From Actinomadura luzonensis (lineage in GTDB: Bacteria > Actinomycetota > Actinomycetes > Streptosporangiales > Streptosporangiaceae), in assembly GCF_022664455.2 (NCBI RefSeq), contig NZ_JAKRKC020000002.1, forward strand, positions 744,001-808,000: DNA of 64,000 nt. The letters are read 5' to 3'. The notes below the pieces were generated by a model. That model worked only from the letters and a program-made list of their open reading frames with translations. It was not told the DNA's origin and searched no databases. Both the position numbers and the translations under genes were made by a program. Numbering within the stretch: the stretch's first letter is position 1; each line of letters opens with the position of its first letter. This document shows positions 23,597-32,528 of the stretch, one piece after another.

Positions 23597-25687
23597 ATGG
23601 GTGCTGTTGGCGAGCCGGAAGAACCGGAGGAAAGCGGGGGTGGGCACGGGGACAGCGGGCTGACGTTCGAGATGCTCGACCCCGCGCCGGTCGGGGTGGC
23701 GGTGACGCGGGGCCCCGACCACCGGCTGATCTACACCAACGCCCTCTACCGGTCGCTGTTCAGCGACCCGGCGGGCGAGGTCTCGCTGGAGGAGGCGCTG
23801 GCGGAGTTCCTGCGCCGCTTCTACCGGCCGCGCTTCGACCACGTCTACACCACGGGCGAGCCCCTGGTGATCACGACCGAGCCGGAGCTGCCCATGAAGG
23901 GCCGCCCGGAGAACGCCGGGCGCTTCTTCACCTCCAGCCTGTCGCGCGTCGTCTTCGGGCCCGGCGACCACGGCGTGCTGGCCATGGTCATGGACGTCAC
24001 CGAGCAGGTCACCGCCGCCCGCCGGCTCGCCGACCTCGCCGAGGAGCGCCGCCGCGTGGTGCGCCGGCTGGCGAGCCTGATGCGGGTCAGCGCCGAGATC
24101 GTCTGGGTGACCAGCAGGGAGGGCTTCGTGCACGAGCCGAGCCCGAGCTGGGAACGGGTCACCGGCCAGTCGTGGGAGGACTACCGCGGCCAGGGCTGGC
24201 TCGACTCGGTCCACCCCGACGACCGGCGGGCCACGATCAAGTCGTGGTCGAAGGCGGTCGGCGACGTCACCGGCACGTGGGAGCACGTCTACCGGCTGCG
24301 CACCGCCGGCGGCGGCTACCGGCACTTCCAGCTCCGCGCCGTCCCGATCTGCGAGGACGGCCAGGTCGTGGAGTGGGTGGGGTCCAGCACCGACATCGAG
24401 GAGCAGTGGCAGGAACGGCGGCGGCAGGACCTGCTGGACCGGGCGGCGGCGGCCACGTCGGGGCTGCGCAGCCTGGAGGAGATGCTGGGCGCGCTGGCCG
24501 ACGTGATCGTGCCCGAGCTGGCCGACGGCTGCGGCGTCTACCTGGTGACCGACCTCACCGACGAGCGGCGCGGCGGCGCGCCGCTCGTCGTCGAGCGGAT
24601 GGCCACCGCCGCCCGGCCGGGCCTGGCGCGGCTGCCGCCCTACAGCGAGGAGCGCCTGCCCGAGCGGAACGCGTTCGTCAAGGCCATCCGGCGGCGCAAG
24701 CCCCTGCTGAAGTCGTTCCCCGCGGGCTCGACGCCGAAGGACCTCGTGCCCGAGGGCACCTACCCGTGGCTGGCCGACAACGACGCCAACGGCCTGCTGA
24801 TCCTGCCCGTCGTGGTCGACGGCGCGGTGCCCGCGGTGGTCTGCGCGGTGACCTGCGGCGACCGGCCCGCGCTCAGCCGGTCCGACGCCCAGCTCATCAG
24901 CCAGCTCTTCGACCACGCGCACGACGCGCTGAGCCGGGCCATCCGCTTCCAGCGCGCCCAGCAGGTCGCGCTGGCCCTGCAGTACAGCCTGCTCGCCGAG
25001 CCGCCGCGGCTGCCCGGCCTGCGCATCGTGGCCCGCTACCGGGCCAGCCCGAGCGCGGCCGAGGTGGGCGGCGACTGGTACGACTCGTTCGTGTTGCCCG
25101 ACGGCGTCCCGGTGCTGGTCATCGGCGACGTGGCCGGGCACGACCTGACCGCCGCCGTCGCGATGAGCCAGCTCCGCAACATGTTGCGCGCCCTGGCGAT
25201 GGACCGCTGCGAGCCGCCGGGCGACATCCTCGCCCGGCTCAACACGGCGATGGGCTCGCTGTCCGGCGAGGTCACCGCCACCTGCGTGTACGCCCGCGTG
25301 GAGGAGGACGACGGAACCCACCGGCTGCACTACGCGGTGGCCGGTCACCCGCCGCCGCTGCTGGTCACGCCGGGCCGCCCGGGCCGCTTCCTGGACGAGG
25401 CGGTCAGCCCGCTGCTCGGCATCCCCGGCGGCGTGCCGCGCGGGTCGTGGACGGAGCCGCTGCCGCCGGGCGGCACGCTGCTGCTCTACACCGACGGGCT
25501 GGTGGAGCGGCCGGGCGAGCATCTCGACCGCGGGCTGGAGCGGCTGCGGCTGGCGGCGGAGCGGCTGGCGGACCGGCCGCTGGACAAGTTCTGCGACCAG
25601 TTGCTGAGCGGGCTTCCGACGAGCGGCCTGGACGACATCGCGGTGATAGCCCTGCGGTTGCCGCCCTCGCCGTCCGACAACCACTGA
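23597..25687 (+). CDS. PAS-GAF-PP2C (SpoIIE/RsbU-type) serine phosphatase
   Basis: 696 residues. Two PAS domains (about 25-145, then about 160-285 with the PAC-like WEHVYRLRTAGGGYRHFQLRAVPI), a GAF domain (about 300-450) and a C-terminal PP2C domain (about 470-690) with metal residues in VGGDWYDSFVL, GDVAGHDLTAAV and GLDDIAVIAL. Such phosphatases dephosphorylate STAS anti-anti-sigma factors after sensing a signal. GGGGGAGG precedes the ATG. Diverges from the MFS exporter; no STAS partner is next door, so candidates include those at 14-15.8 kb. Confidence 0.92.
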   Translation: MGAVGEPEEPEESGGGHGDSGLTFEMLDPAPVGVAVTRGPDHRLIYTNALYRSLFSDPAGEVSLEEALAEFLRRFYRPRFDHVYTTGEPLVITTEPELPMKGRPENAGRFFTSSLSRVVFGPGDHGVLAMVMDVTEQVTAARRLADLAEERRRVVRRLASLMRVSAEIVWVTSREGFVHEPSPSWERVTGQSWEDYRGQGWLDSVHPDDRRATIKSWSKAVGDVTGTWEHVYRLRTAGGGYRHFQLRAVPICEDGQVVEWVGSSTDIEEQWQERRRQDLLDRAAAATSGLRSLEEMLGALADVIVPELADGCGVYLVTDLTDERRGGAPLVVERMATAARPGLARLPPYSEERLPERNAFVKAIRRRKPLLKSFPAGSTPKDLVPEGTYPWLADNDANGLLILPVVVDGAVPAVVCAVTCGDRPALSRSDAQLISQLFDHAHDALSRAIRFQRAQQVALALQYSLLAEPPRLPGLRIVARYRASPSAAEVGGDWYDSFVLPDGVPVLVIGDVAGHDLTAAVAMSQLRNMLRALAMDRCEPPGDILARLNTAMGSLSGEVTATCVYARVEEDDGTHRLHYAVAGHPPPLLVTPGRPGRFLDEAVSPLLGIPGGVPRGSWTEPLPPGGTLLLYTDGLVERPGEHLDRGLERLRLAAERLADRPLDKFCDQLLSGLPTSGLDDIAVIALRLPPSPSDNH

Positions 25688-25861
25688 ATTAGCGGAAATT
25701 TCGTACGAAGAGCGGCCCCGCCCGCCGCCTCCGGCCCCCGGCACGGCCTCCGAGCACGCGCGGAACGCGCGCGCCCCTCGGCCCGCCCGCGCATTCCCGC
25801 CATTCCGCCCGCCGCCTCCCCCGGCAATCGTGAAGACCCGGATTCCATAAAGCAGCGCGCA

Positions 25862-25878
25862 ATTCCGTCTCACGGAAT
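25862..25878. promoter_or_regulatory. IclR-type operator, perfect dyad
   Basis: ATTCCG-TCTCA-CGGAAT, a perfect 6-5-6 inverted repeat. The same RTTCCG-N5-CGGAAY pattern recurs at 25984, 36743 and (weaker) 37545, all flanking the same catabolic locus that encodes two IclR regulators. Confidence 0.6.
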
Positions 25879-25983
25879 ATGCGTTCTCCTCCCCGTTCAC
25901 CGCGCCTCCGGCGGCCGGGTGCGGCCGGAACCTCTTGACAGTGCCTCCTCCCCGGTGGTCTCCTATCGCCAGTTCGGAACGTC

Positions 25984-26000
25984 GTTCTGCAATACGGAAC
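25984..26000. promoter_or_regulatory. IclR-type operator next to the -10 element
   Basis: GTTCTG-CAATA-CGGAAC, one mismatch from the 6-5-6 dyad, with an extra GTTCGGAAC half-site at 25972-25980. It lies where a transcription start is expected, so binding should block initiation. Confidence 0.55.
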
Positions 26001-26064
26001 GGCGTCGGTCACCTGAGGAACGGAGCCCCATGGAACGCGCGCATTCGACGGCCGGAGGACCCCG

Positions 26065-27009
26065 ATGAAGGCCCTGGTCTTCACCGCGCCGGGCGTCGTG
26101 GAACCGCAGGAGGTGCCGGAGCCCGAGGTCGGCCCCGGCGAGGTGCTCGTGCACGTGGTCACGTCCGGCATCTGCGGCAGCGAGCTGCACGGCGTCAGGA
26201 CCCCCGGGTTCCGGGTGCCGCCGCTGGTGATGGGGCACGAGTTCGCCGGCCGCACCGACGACGGGCGGGCCGTCACCGTCAACCCGATCCTGTCCTGCGG
26301 CGCCTGCGACGTGTGCGCCCGCGGCCTGCGCAACGTGTGCCGGGACCGGCGCATCATCGGCGTGCACCGGCCCGGCGCGTTCGCCGAGCGGGTCGCGGTG
26401 CCGGCCGCCGCCGTGGTGCCGGTGGCCGACGGGCTCGGCTGGACCGCCGCCGGCGTCACCGAGCCGGCCGCGAACGCCGTGCACGCCTGGCGCCTGGCCG
26501 GCCGGCCCACCGGGGCCAGGGTCGGCGTCATCGGCGCCGGCGCCATCGGCCTGACCTGCCTGCAGGTCGCGCTGTCCGGCGGCGCCGCCTCGGTCGAGAT
26601 CGCCGACCGCGCGCCCGGGCGGCTGGAGATCGCCGCCCGGCTCGGCGCGAGCGCCGCCGGCCCGGAGCTGACCGGCGAGTACGACGTCGTCTTCGACGCG
26701 GTCGGCGCCGCCGCCACGCACGAGCAGTCGCTGGCCCGCCTGCGCCCCGGCGGCGCCGCCGTCTGGCTGGGCCTGGCCGACCACGTGGCCGGCTTCGACG
26801 CCGCCGATCTGGTCCGCGGCGAGAAGCGGGTGCTCGGCTCCTTCGCCTACGACGAGGCCGACTTCGCCGACGCCCTCACCCTGGTCGCCGGCTGGGACCT
26901 GAGCTGGGTCGAGACCTTCCCCCTGGCCGAGGGCGCGGCCGTGTTCACCGCGCTGATGAACGGGCGCGCCACGCCCGTCAAGGCGCTGCTCACCCCGGAA
27001 GAGAGGTAG
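26065..27009 (+). CDS. Zinc-dependent alcohol (polyol/sugar) dehydrogenase, MDR family
   Basis: 314 residues. GroES-like part with VVTSGICGSELHG (catalytic-zinc Cys), MGHEFAGR and the structural-zinc Cys cluster LSCGACDVCARGLRNVC; Rossmann part GVIGAGAIGLTCLQVAL. The length is short for the family (usually 340-350) but ends are intact. It probably oxidises a sugar or polyol released by the pathway. First gene of an operon that continues with GH4 (2-bp gap), amidohydrolase and an ABC sugar importer. Controlled by the IclR-type sites upstream. Confidence 0.88.
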   Translation: MKALVFTAPGVVEPQEVPEPEVGPGEVLVHVVTSGICGSELHGVRTPGFRVPPLVMGHEFAGRTDDGRAVTVNPILSCGACDVCARGLRNVCRDRRIIGVHRPGAFAERVAVPAAAVVPVADGLGWTAAGVTEPAANAVHAWRLAGRPTGARVGVIGAGAIGLTCLQVALSGGAASVEIADRAPGRLEIAARLGASAAGPELTGEYDVVFDAVGAAATHEQSLARLRPGGAAVWLGLADHVAGFDAADLVRGEKRVLGSFAYDEADFADALTLVAGWDLSWVETFPLAEGAAVFTALMNGRATPVKALLTPEER

Positions 27010-27011
27010 CC

Positions 27012-28307
27012 ATGGCCCGCATCGTCCTCGTGGGCGCCGGCAGCATCACCTTCGCCAAGAACCTGCTCTCCGACCTCATGACCTTCCCTGAGCTGTCGGA
27101 CGCGACGATCGTGCTGCACGACATCGACGCCGCCCGGCTCGCCACCGCCGAGGCCATGGCCCGGTGGATGGCCGCCGAGCTCGGCATCGGCGCGAAGATC
27201 GAGGCGCACGCCGACCGGCGGGCGGCCGTCGAGGGCGCCGACCACGTCATCAACGAGATCGCCGTGGGCGGCCTGGAGGCGGTCAGGCGCGACTTCGAGA
27301 TCCCGGCCTCCTACGGCGTGCGCCAGACCATCGCCGACACCCTCGGCATCGGCGGGATCTTCCGGGCGCTGCGCACGATCCCGGTCATGGTCGGCATCGG
27401 CGACGACCTGGCCGAGCTGGCCCCGGACGCCACCCTGTTCACCTACACCAACCCGATGTCGATGATCCCGTGGTCGGTGTACGCGGGCACCGCGTTCACG
27501 AACGTCGTCGGCGTCTGCCACGCCGCCCGCGACACCCAGAAGACCCTGGCCAGGATGGTCGGCGTGCCGGAGGAGGAGATCTCCTTCCTCACCGCGGGCG
27601 TCAACCACCAGGCGTTCGTGCTGCGCTTCGAGCGCGACGGCGAGAACCTCTACGACCGCCTCGACGCGCTCATCGAGCGGGACCCCGAGCTGGCCCGCCG
27701 GGTCCGCGTCGAGGTCTACCGCAACTTCGGCTACTTCCCGACCGAGTCCAGCGAGCACGGCGCCGAGTACCTGCCGTGGTTCCTGCCGCACGAGGAGGAG
27801 GTGGCCCGCTACCGCGTCCCGGTCGGCGTCTACCTGGAGTGGCTGGCCGACGGCTTCGAGGAGTACGAGGCGTACAAGCGGTCGCTGGAGGAGGGCCGGG
27901 GCGTGCCGATCAGGCGCGGCGAGGAGCTGGCCTCCCTCGCGATCCACTCCATGGAGACCGGCACCCCCCGCATGATCCACGGCAACGTGCGCAACGCCGG
28001 CCTCATCTCCAACCTGCCGCAGGAGGCCACCGTCGAGGTGCCCTGCCACGTGGACCGGGCCGGGGTGCAGCCGGTGCGGGTCGGCGAGCTGCCCGCCCAG
28101 GTCGCCGCACTCAACCGCACGTTCCTCAACGTCAGCGAGCTGACCGTGAAGGCGGCGCTGGAGGGCCGCCGCGACCACGTCTACCAGGCCGCCATGCTCG
28201 ACCCCAACACCGCCGCGACGCTCCCGGTCCGCAGGATCCGCGAGCTGGTGGACGACCTGATCGCGGCCCACGGCGACCTGCTGCCCGAGGGGGTCAGGAA
28301 TGTGTGA
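27012..28307 (+). CDS. Glycoside hydrolase family 4 (alpha-galactosidase/glucosidase-like)
   Basis: 431 residues. GH4 enzymes use NAD+ and Mn2+ in a redox-elimination mechanism. Seen: N-terminal Rossmann IVLVGAGSITFAKNLLSDL, TYTNPMSM, metal ligands Cys169 in GVCHAARDTQ and His199 in AGVNHQAFV. The ELGIGAKIEAHAD start and the MIHGNVRN segment are like alpha-galactosidases (MelA-type) rather than 6-phospho-glycosidases, fitting import by an ABC system without phosphorylation. GAGAGGTAGCC precedes the ATG. It overlaps the amidohydrolase gene by 8 bp. Cytosolic. Confidence 0.92.
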   Translation: MARIVLVGAGSITFAKNLLSDLMTFPELSDATIVLHDIDAARLATAEAMARWMAAELGIGAKIEAHADRRAAVEGADHVINEIAVGGLEAVRRDFEIPASYGVRQTIADTLGIGGIFRALRTIPVMVGIGDDLAELAPDATLFTYTNPMSMIPWSVYAGTAFTNVVGVCHAARDTQKTLARMVGVPEEEISFLTAGVNHQAFVLRFERDGENLYDRLDALIERDPELARRVRVEVYRNFGYFPTESSEHGAEYLPWFLPHEEEVARYRVPVGVYLEWLADGFEEYEAYKRSLEEGRGVPIRRGEELASLAIHSMETGTPRMIHGNVRNAGLISNLPQEATVEVPCHVDRAGVQPVRVGELPAQVAALNRTFLNVSELTVKAALEGRRDHVYQAAMLDPNTAATLPVRRIRELVDDLIAAHGDLLPEGVRNV

Positions 28308-29352
28308 CGCCGACCTGCCCCTGTCCAGGTACCGGCCGGTCTCCCAGCTCCGGGTGCCGGTCCACGAGGTGGACCGGGCCCGGGTGCCCGCCGTGGACGC
28401 CCACATCCACCTCGGCCGCTGGCTCACCGACGACGGCGGCTGGATGGTCAAGGACGTCCCGGCCCTGATCGGCCTCATGGACGAGCTGAACCTGCGCGGC
28501 ATGGTCAACCTCGACGGCCGCTGGGGCCGGGAGCTGGCCGAGAACATCGAGCGCTACGACGCCGCCCACCCGGGCAGGTTCGCCACGTTCTGCCACGTCG
28601 ACTGGTCGCAGGCCGGCGAGCCGGGCTTCGGCGAGCGGCTGGCCGGCCAGCTCCGGCGCAACGTCGCCGAGGGCGCGGCCGGGCTGAAGGTCTGGAAGGA
28701 CGTCGGCCTGCGGGTCCGCGACCACCGCGGCGAGCTGGTGATGCTCGACGACGAGCGGCTGGACCCGCTGTGGCAGGCGGTGGCCGAGGCCGGGATCCCG
28801 ATCGCGCTGCACACCGCCGACCCGGTCGCCTTCTTCGAGCCGGCCGACGAGCGCAACGAGCGGCTGGAGCTGCTGGCGGCCCGGCCCGACTGGAACTTCT
28901 CCGGGCCGGAGTTCCCGCCGTTCGAGCGGCTGATGGAGGCCATGGAGGCGATGATCGCCCGGCACCCGGCGACCACGGTGATCGGCGTGCACGCCGGCTG
29001 CTGGCCGGAGAACCTGGGCTTCGCCGGCCGGCTGCTGGACGCCTACCCGAACTTCCACATCGACATCGCCGCCCGCCTCGCCGAGCTGGGCCGCCAGCCG
29101 CGCGCCACCCGCGCGCTCATGCTGCGCCACCCCGGCCGGGTGCTGTTCGGCACCGACGAGATCCCGCCGGAGCGCGAGGTCTACCGCATCCACTTCCGCT
29201 TCATGGAGACCGACGACGAGGCGTTCGCGCACTCGCTGGACGACCCGCCGCTGATGGGCCGCTGGACGATCTCCGGCCTCGGCCTGCCGGACGACGTGCT
29301 GCGCCAGGTGTACGCGGACAACGCGCTCAAGCTGGTGCCGAGGCTGGCATGA
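28300..29352 (+). CDS. Amidohydrolase family (TIM-barrel, PF04909-type) protein
   Basis: 350 residues with VPAVDAHIHLGRW (HxH metal motif), FATFCHVDWSQ, LKVWKDVGLRV, PIALHTADP, VIGVHAGCWPENL and LFGTDEIPP (final Asp). This group includes lactonases and decarboxylases related to 4-sulfomuconolactone and 2-pyrone-4,6-dicarboxylate hydrolases; here a sugar-lactone or aldonate step is plausible but unproven. GAGGGGGTCAGGA precedes the ATG and the gene overlaps GH4 by 8 bp and the permease by 4 bp (ATGA). Confidence 0.85.
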   Translation: MCDADLPLSRYRPVSQLRVPVHEVDRARVPAVDAHIHLGRWLTDDGGWMVKDVPALIGLMDELNLRGMVNLDGRWGRELAENIERYDAAHPGRFATFCHVDWSQAGEPGFGERLAGQLRRNVAEGAAGLKVWKDVGLRVRDHRGELVMLDDERLDPLWQAVAEAGIPIALHTADPVAFFEPADERNERLELLAARPDWNFSGPEFPPFERLMEAMEAMIARHPATTVIGVHAGCWPENLGFAGRLLDAYPNFHIDIAARLAELGRQPRATRALMLRHPGRVLFGTDEIPPEREVYRIHFRFMETDDEAFAHSLDDPPLMGRWTISGLGLPDDVLRQVYADNALKLVPRLA

Positions 29353-30281
29353 CCGCGACGATCACCCGGGGGAAGCCGGCGTTCAAGCCCGCCTTCAAGC
29401 CGGCGCACAGCGCGGAGGGCGGCCAGGGCCGGCACGCGCTGCTGTTCCTGCTGCCGGCGCTGGTGGGCTTCGCCGCGTTCTACCTGTACCCGAGCGTACG
29501 CGGCCTGTGGCTGTCGCTGACCGACTGGAACCTGCTGTCGGACCCCGAGTTCGTCGCGCTGGACAACTACGCCGAGCTGGCGACGGACCCGCTGTTCTGG
29601 AAGGCGCTGCTGCTCACCGGCTACAACACGGTGCTCAACCTGGTCGGCCAGATCACGCTGGCGCTGCTGCTGGCCGCGCTCATGCACCGGCTGACCAAGT
29701 CGGTGGTGCTGCGGGCCACGCTGCTGCTGCCCTGGCTGGTGCCGAACGTGGCCACCGCGCTGCTGTGGCTGTGGCTGCTGGACGCCAACCTCGGCTTCGT
29801 CAACCAGCTCCTGGACGCCGCGGGTCTGGACACGCACGGCTTCTTCAACGCCCCGGCCGAGGCCATGCCCAGCGTGGCCGCGGTGACCACCTGGGCCTCG
29901 GTCGGGTACGTGGCGCTGCTGCTGTACGCGGGCATGCTGCAGATCCCGTCGTCGGTGTACGAGGCGGCCGCGATGGACGGCGCGGGCGAGGTGCGCACCT
30001 TCTTCCGCATCACCCTGCCGCTGCTGCGCCCGGTGCTGGCGCTGGTGCTGGTGGTCTCGGTGATCGGCTGCTTCCAGATCTTCGACACGATCGCGGTCGC
30101 CACCAAGGGCGGCCCGGTCAACGCCACCAAGGTCATCTACTACTACATCTACCAGGAGGCGTTCACCCACTTCCGGATGGGCTACGCGGCGGCCATGGCG
30201 CTCAGCCTGGTGCTGATCCTCGGCGTGCTCACCTGGGTGCAGATGCGCCTGATGCGCGCCTCCGACTCGGACCTCGGATAG
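29349..30281 (+). CDS. ABC sugar transporter permease (MalF/UgpA type)
   Basis: 310 residues, six predicted helices, with the binding-protein-dependent EAA loop YEAAAMDGAGEVRTFFRITLPLLRP. The N-terminus contains a short KPAFKPAFKPA repeat. The start ATGA overlaps the amidohydrolase stop. With the next two genes it forms a CUT1 oligosaccharide importer; no ATPase gene is in the operon, so it probably shares a common MsiK-type ATPase encoded elsewhere. Confidence 0.93.
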   Translation: MTATITRGKPAFKPAFKPAHSAEGGQGRHALLFLLPALVGFAAFYLYPSVRGLWLSLTDWNLLSDPEFVALDNYAELATDPLFWKALLLTGYNTVLNLVGQITLALLLAALMHRLTKSVVLRATLLLPWLVPNVATALLWLWLLDANLGFVNQLLDAAGLDTHGFFNAPAEAMPSVAAVTTWASVGYVALLLYAGMLQIPSSVYEAAAMDGAGEVRTFFRITLPLLRPVLALVLVVSVIGCFQIFDTIAVATKGGPVNATKVIYYYIYQEAFTHFRMGYAAAMALSLVLILGVLTWVQMRLMRASDSDLG

Positions 30282-30292
30282 GAGGGGCCGTC

Positions 30293-31162
30293 ATGCGCGC
30301 AGGCCGGATCGCCGCCTGGGCGGTGCTGGGGCTGGCCGTCCTGGTGACCGTGTTCCCGTTCTGGTGGATGGTGCGCACGGCGCTGACCGACGCCCACCAC
30401 CTGTTCTCCGACAACTTCTCGCTGTGGCCGCAGCACTTCACCTGGGCGAACTTCAAGCGGGTGCTGGGCCTTTCCTCCCTGGCCGAGGCGCAGGCCGCCG
30501 GCGGCTCGGGCGCCTCCCTCGACTTCGTGCTGTACCTGCGCAACTCGGTCGTCTACACGGCGGTCGTGGTCGCGGTGCAGACGCTGTCGTGCGCGATGGC
30601 CGCCTACGCCCTGGCCCGGCTGCGCTTCCGCGGCAGGGAGGCGCTGTTCTCCGCGTTCGTGGCCGCGCTGATGGTCCCGCCGATCTTCACGCTGCTGCCG
30701 AACTTCGCCCTCGTCCGCAACCTGGGCCTGCTCAACACCTTCGCCGGGCTGGTCGCGCCGATCCTGCTGATGACCCCGTTCACGGTCTTCTTCCTGCGGC
30801 AGTTCTTCCTGTCGCTGCCGCGCGAGGTGGAGGAGGCCGCCGTCATCGACGGCGCGGGCGTGTGGGGCGTCTTCTGGCGGGTCGCGCTGCCCATGTCGCG
30901 GGGCCCGCTCATCACCATCGCCCTCATCAACGGCGTCCACGCCTGGAAGGACTACCTCTGGCCGCTGCTCGTCGGCCAGGAGGAGGGCAGCCGGGTGCTC
31001 ACCGTCGCGCTCGGCGTCTTCCTGCAGCAGTCGCCCAACGCCCGCCCCGACTGGACGGGCCTGATGGCCGGCTCGACCCTCTCCGTCATCCCCGTCCTGC
31101 TGCTCCTGCTGGTCTTCGGCAAGCGGCTGGCCAACTCGCTCAACTTCACCGGCATCAAGTAA
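30293..31162 (+). CDS. ABC sugar transporter permease (MalG/UgpE type)
   Basis: 289 residues with TM segments and the EAA motif VEEAAVIDGAGVWGVFWRVALPMSRGPL. GGAGGGGCC lies just before the ATG, 11 bp after the first permease. A loop of about 20 residues (LAEAQAAGGSGASLDF) between helix 1 and 2 is longer than in MalG. Second half of the CUT1 importer channel. Confidence 0.93.
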   Translation: MRAGRIAAWAVLGLAVLVTVFPFWWMVRTALTDAHHLFSDNFSLWPQHFTWANFKRVLGLSSLAEAQAAGGSGASLDFVLYLRNSVVYTAVVVAVQTLSCAMAAYALARLRFRGREALFSAFVAALMVPPIFTLLPNFALVRNLGLLNTFAGLVAPILLMTPFTVFFLRQFFLSLPREVEEAAVIDGAGVWGVFWRVALPMSRGPLITIALINGVHAWKDYLWPLLVGQEEGSRVLTVALGVFLQQSPNARPDWTGLMAGSTLSVIPVLLLLLVFGKRLANSLNFTGIK

Positions 31163-31175
31163 GTAAGGACTCCCG

Positions 31176-32516
31176 ATGTCCCGCAAGAAGACTCGCGCCC
31201 TCCTGGCCCTGGCCGGCCTCCTCACCGCCACCGCGGCGTGCGGCGGCGGCGGCGAAGGCGGCGACGGGCCCGTCACGCTCGACTACGTGATGTGGGTCGA
31301 CAGCCAGGTGCCCGCCTACAAGCAGTGCGCCGACGCCTTCACCAGGAAGAACCCCGGCATCACGATCAAGCTCAGCTCGGTGGCGTGGGCGCAGTACTGG
31401 CAGAACCTGACCACCCAGGTCGTCTCGGGCACCGCCCCCGACGTCTTCCGCGACTCGGTGGCCTACTATCCGCAGTTCGCCAGGAACAACCAGCTCCTCG
31501 ACCTCACCGAGTACGTCGAGCGCGACAAGGTGGACCTCGGCCAGTACCAGAAGGGCCTGGCCGACGTGTGGGTGCGCGACGGCAAGCGGTACGGCCTGCC
31601 GCTCGACTGGGACACCATCGGGGTCTTCTACAACAAGGACCAGGTGAAGGCGGCCGGCCTCGACCCGGCCGGCTTCGCCGAGTGGACGTGGAACCCGCAG
31701 GACGGCGGCACGTTCGAGAAGGCGATCGCCGCGCTCAGCGTGGACGACAAGGGCCGCAGGGGCACCGACCCGGACTTCGACAAGGAGCACGTCAAGGTCT
31801 ACGGCATCGCGCCCGACTACAACACCGGCGCGCTCGGCCAGACCGGCTGGGCGGCGTTCGCGGCCAGCAACGGCTTCACGTACCTCGACAAGAACCCGTT
31901 CGGCACCAAGTACTTCTACGACGACCCCAAGCTGGCCGAGACCATCGACTGGTTCGCCGGGCTGATCAAGAAGGGGTACGCGCCGCCGTACGACAAGCAG
32001 TCGGCGCTCGGCGGCGACGCGGTGCTGCAGGGCGGCAAGACCGCGATGGTCATGGCCGGGTCGTGGATGGCCAAGCCGTACCTCGACAACAAGACGCTCA
32101 ACCTGGACGTCGCGCCGCTGCCGGCCGGGCCGCAGGGCCGCAGGACGCCGATCAACGGCGTCTCCGACGCGATCTACGCCGGCACCGAGCACAAGGAGGA
32201 GGCGTGGCAGTGGGTCAAGTTCACCGCCTCCGCCGAGTGCCAGGACCTGATCGCCGCCACCACCGAGGTGCTGCCCGCCATCACCACCTCCTCCGAGAAG
32301 GCCCTGGCCGCGCACGAGGCCGCCGGGCGGAACGTCAAGCCGTTCGTGGACGAGGCCAAGGCGGCGGGCGGCACGTTCCTGCTGCCCGTCACCGACAACG
32401 CCGACAAGATCAACGAAATCATGGACGCCGCCATCTCGTCGGTGCTGCTCGGCAGCGCCGACGCGAGGACGGCGCTCCCCAAGGCCAACACCGAAGTCAA
32501 CGCACTGTTCCAGTAA
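31176..32516 (+). CDS. Extracellular sugar-binding lipoprotein of ABC importer
   Basis: 446 residues. Lipoprotein signal peptide with lipobox TATAAC (Cys near residue 22) followed by a GGGGEGG spacer. The mature protein is a family 1 solute-binding protein (VTLDYVMWVDSQVPAYKQCADAFTRKNPGITIKL, SGTAPDVFRDSVAYYPQFA, GLPLDWDTIGVFYNKDQVKAAG). It binds the oligosaccharide outside the membrane for the two permeases upstream. GTAAGGAC precedes the ATG. The sugar is not readable from sequence. Confidence 0.93.
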   Translation: MSRKKTRALLALAGLLTATAACGGGGEGGDGPVTLDYVMWVDSQVPAYKQCADAFTRKNPGITIKLSSVAWAQYWQNLTTQVVSGTAPDVFRDSVAYYPQFARNNQLLDLTEYVERDKVDLGQYQKGLADVWVRDGKRYGLPLDWDTIGVFYNKDQVKAAGLDPAGFAEWTWNPQDGGTFEKAIAALSVDDKGRRGTDPDFDKEHVKVYGIAPDYNTGALGQTGWAAFAASNGFTYLDKNPFGTKYFYDDPKLAETIDWFAGLIKKGYAPPYDKQSALGGDAVLQGGKTAMVMAGSWMAKPYLDNKTLNLDVAPLPAGPQGRRTPINGVSDAIYAGTEHKEEAWQWVKFTASAECQDLIAATTEVLPAITTSSEKALAAHEAAGRNVKPFVDEAKAAGGTFLLPVTDNADKINEIMDAAISSVLLGSADARTALPKANTEVNALFQ

Positions 32517-32528
32517 GAAAGGGAGTTC

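Larger units (their letters stand above)
25688..26064 (+). promoter_or_regulatory. Control region of the carbohydrate operon (377-bp gap)
   Basis: No gene is seen here. The region is less GC-rich in places and holds a TTGACA -35 element (25935-25940) with a TCTCCT-like -10 about 18 bases on, and two IclR-type dyads, one about 60 bp upstream of the -35 and one just downstream of the -10. This layout fits repression, or looping, of the operon starting at 26065. Confidence 0.5.
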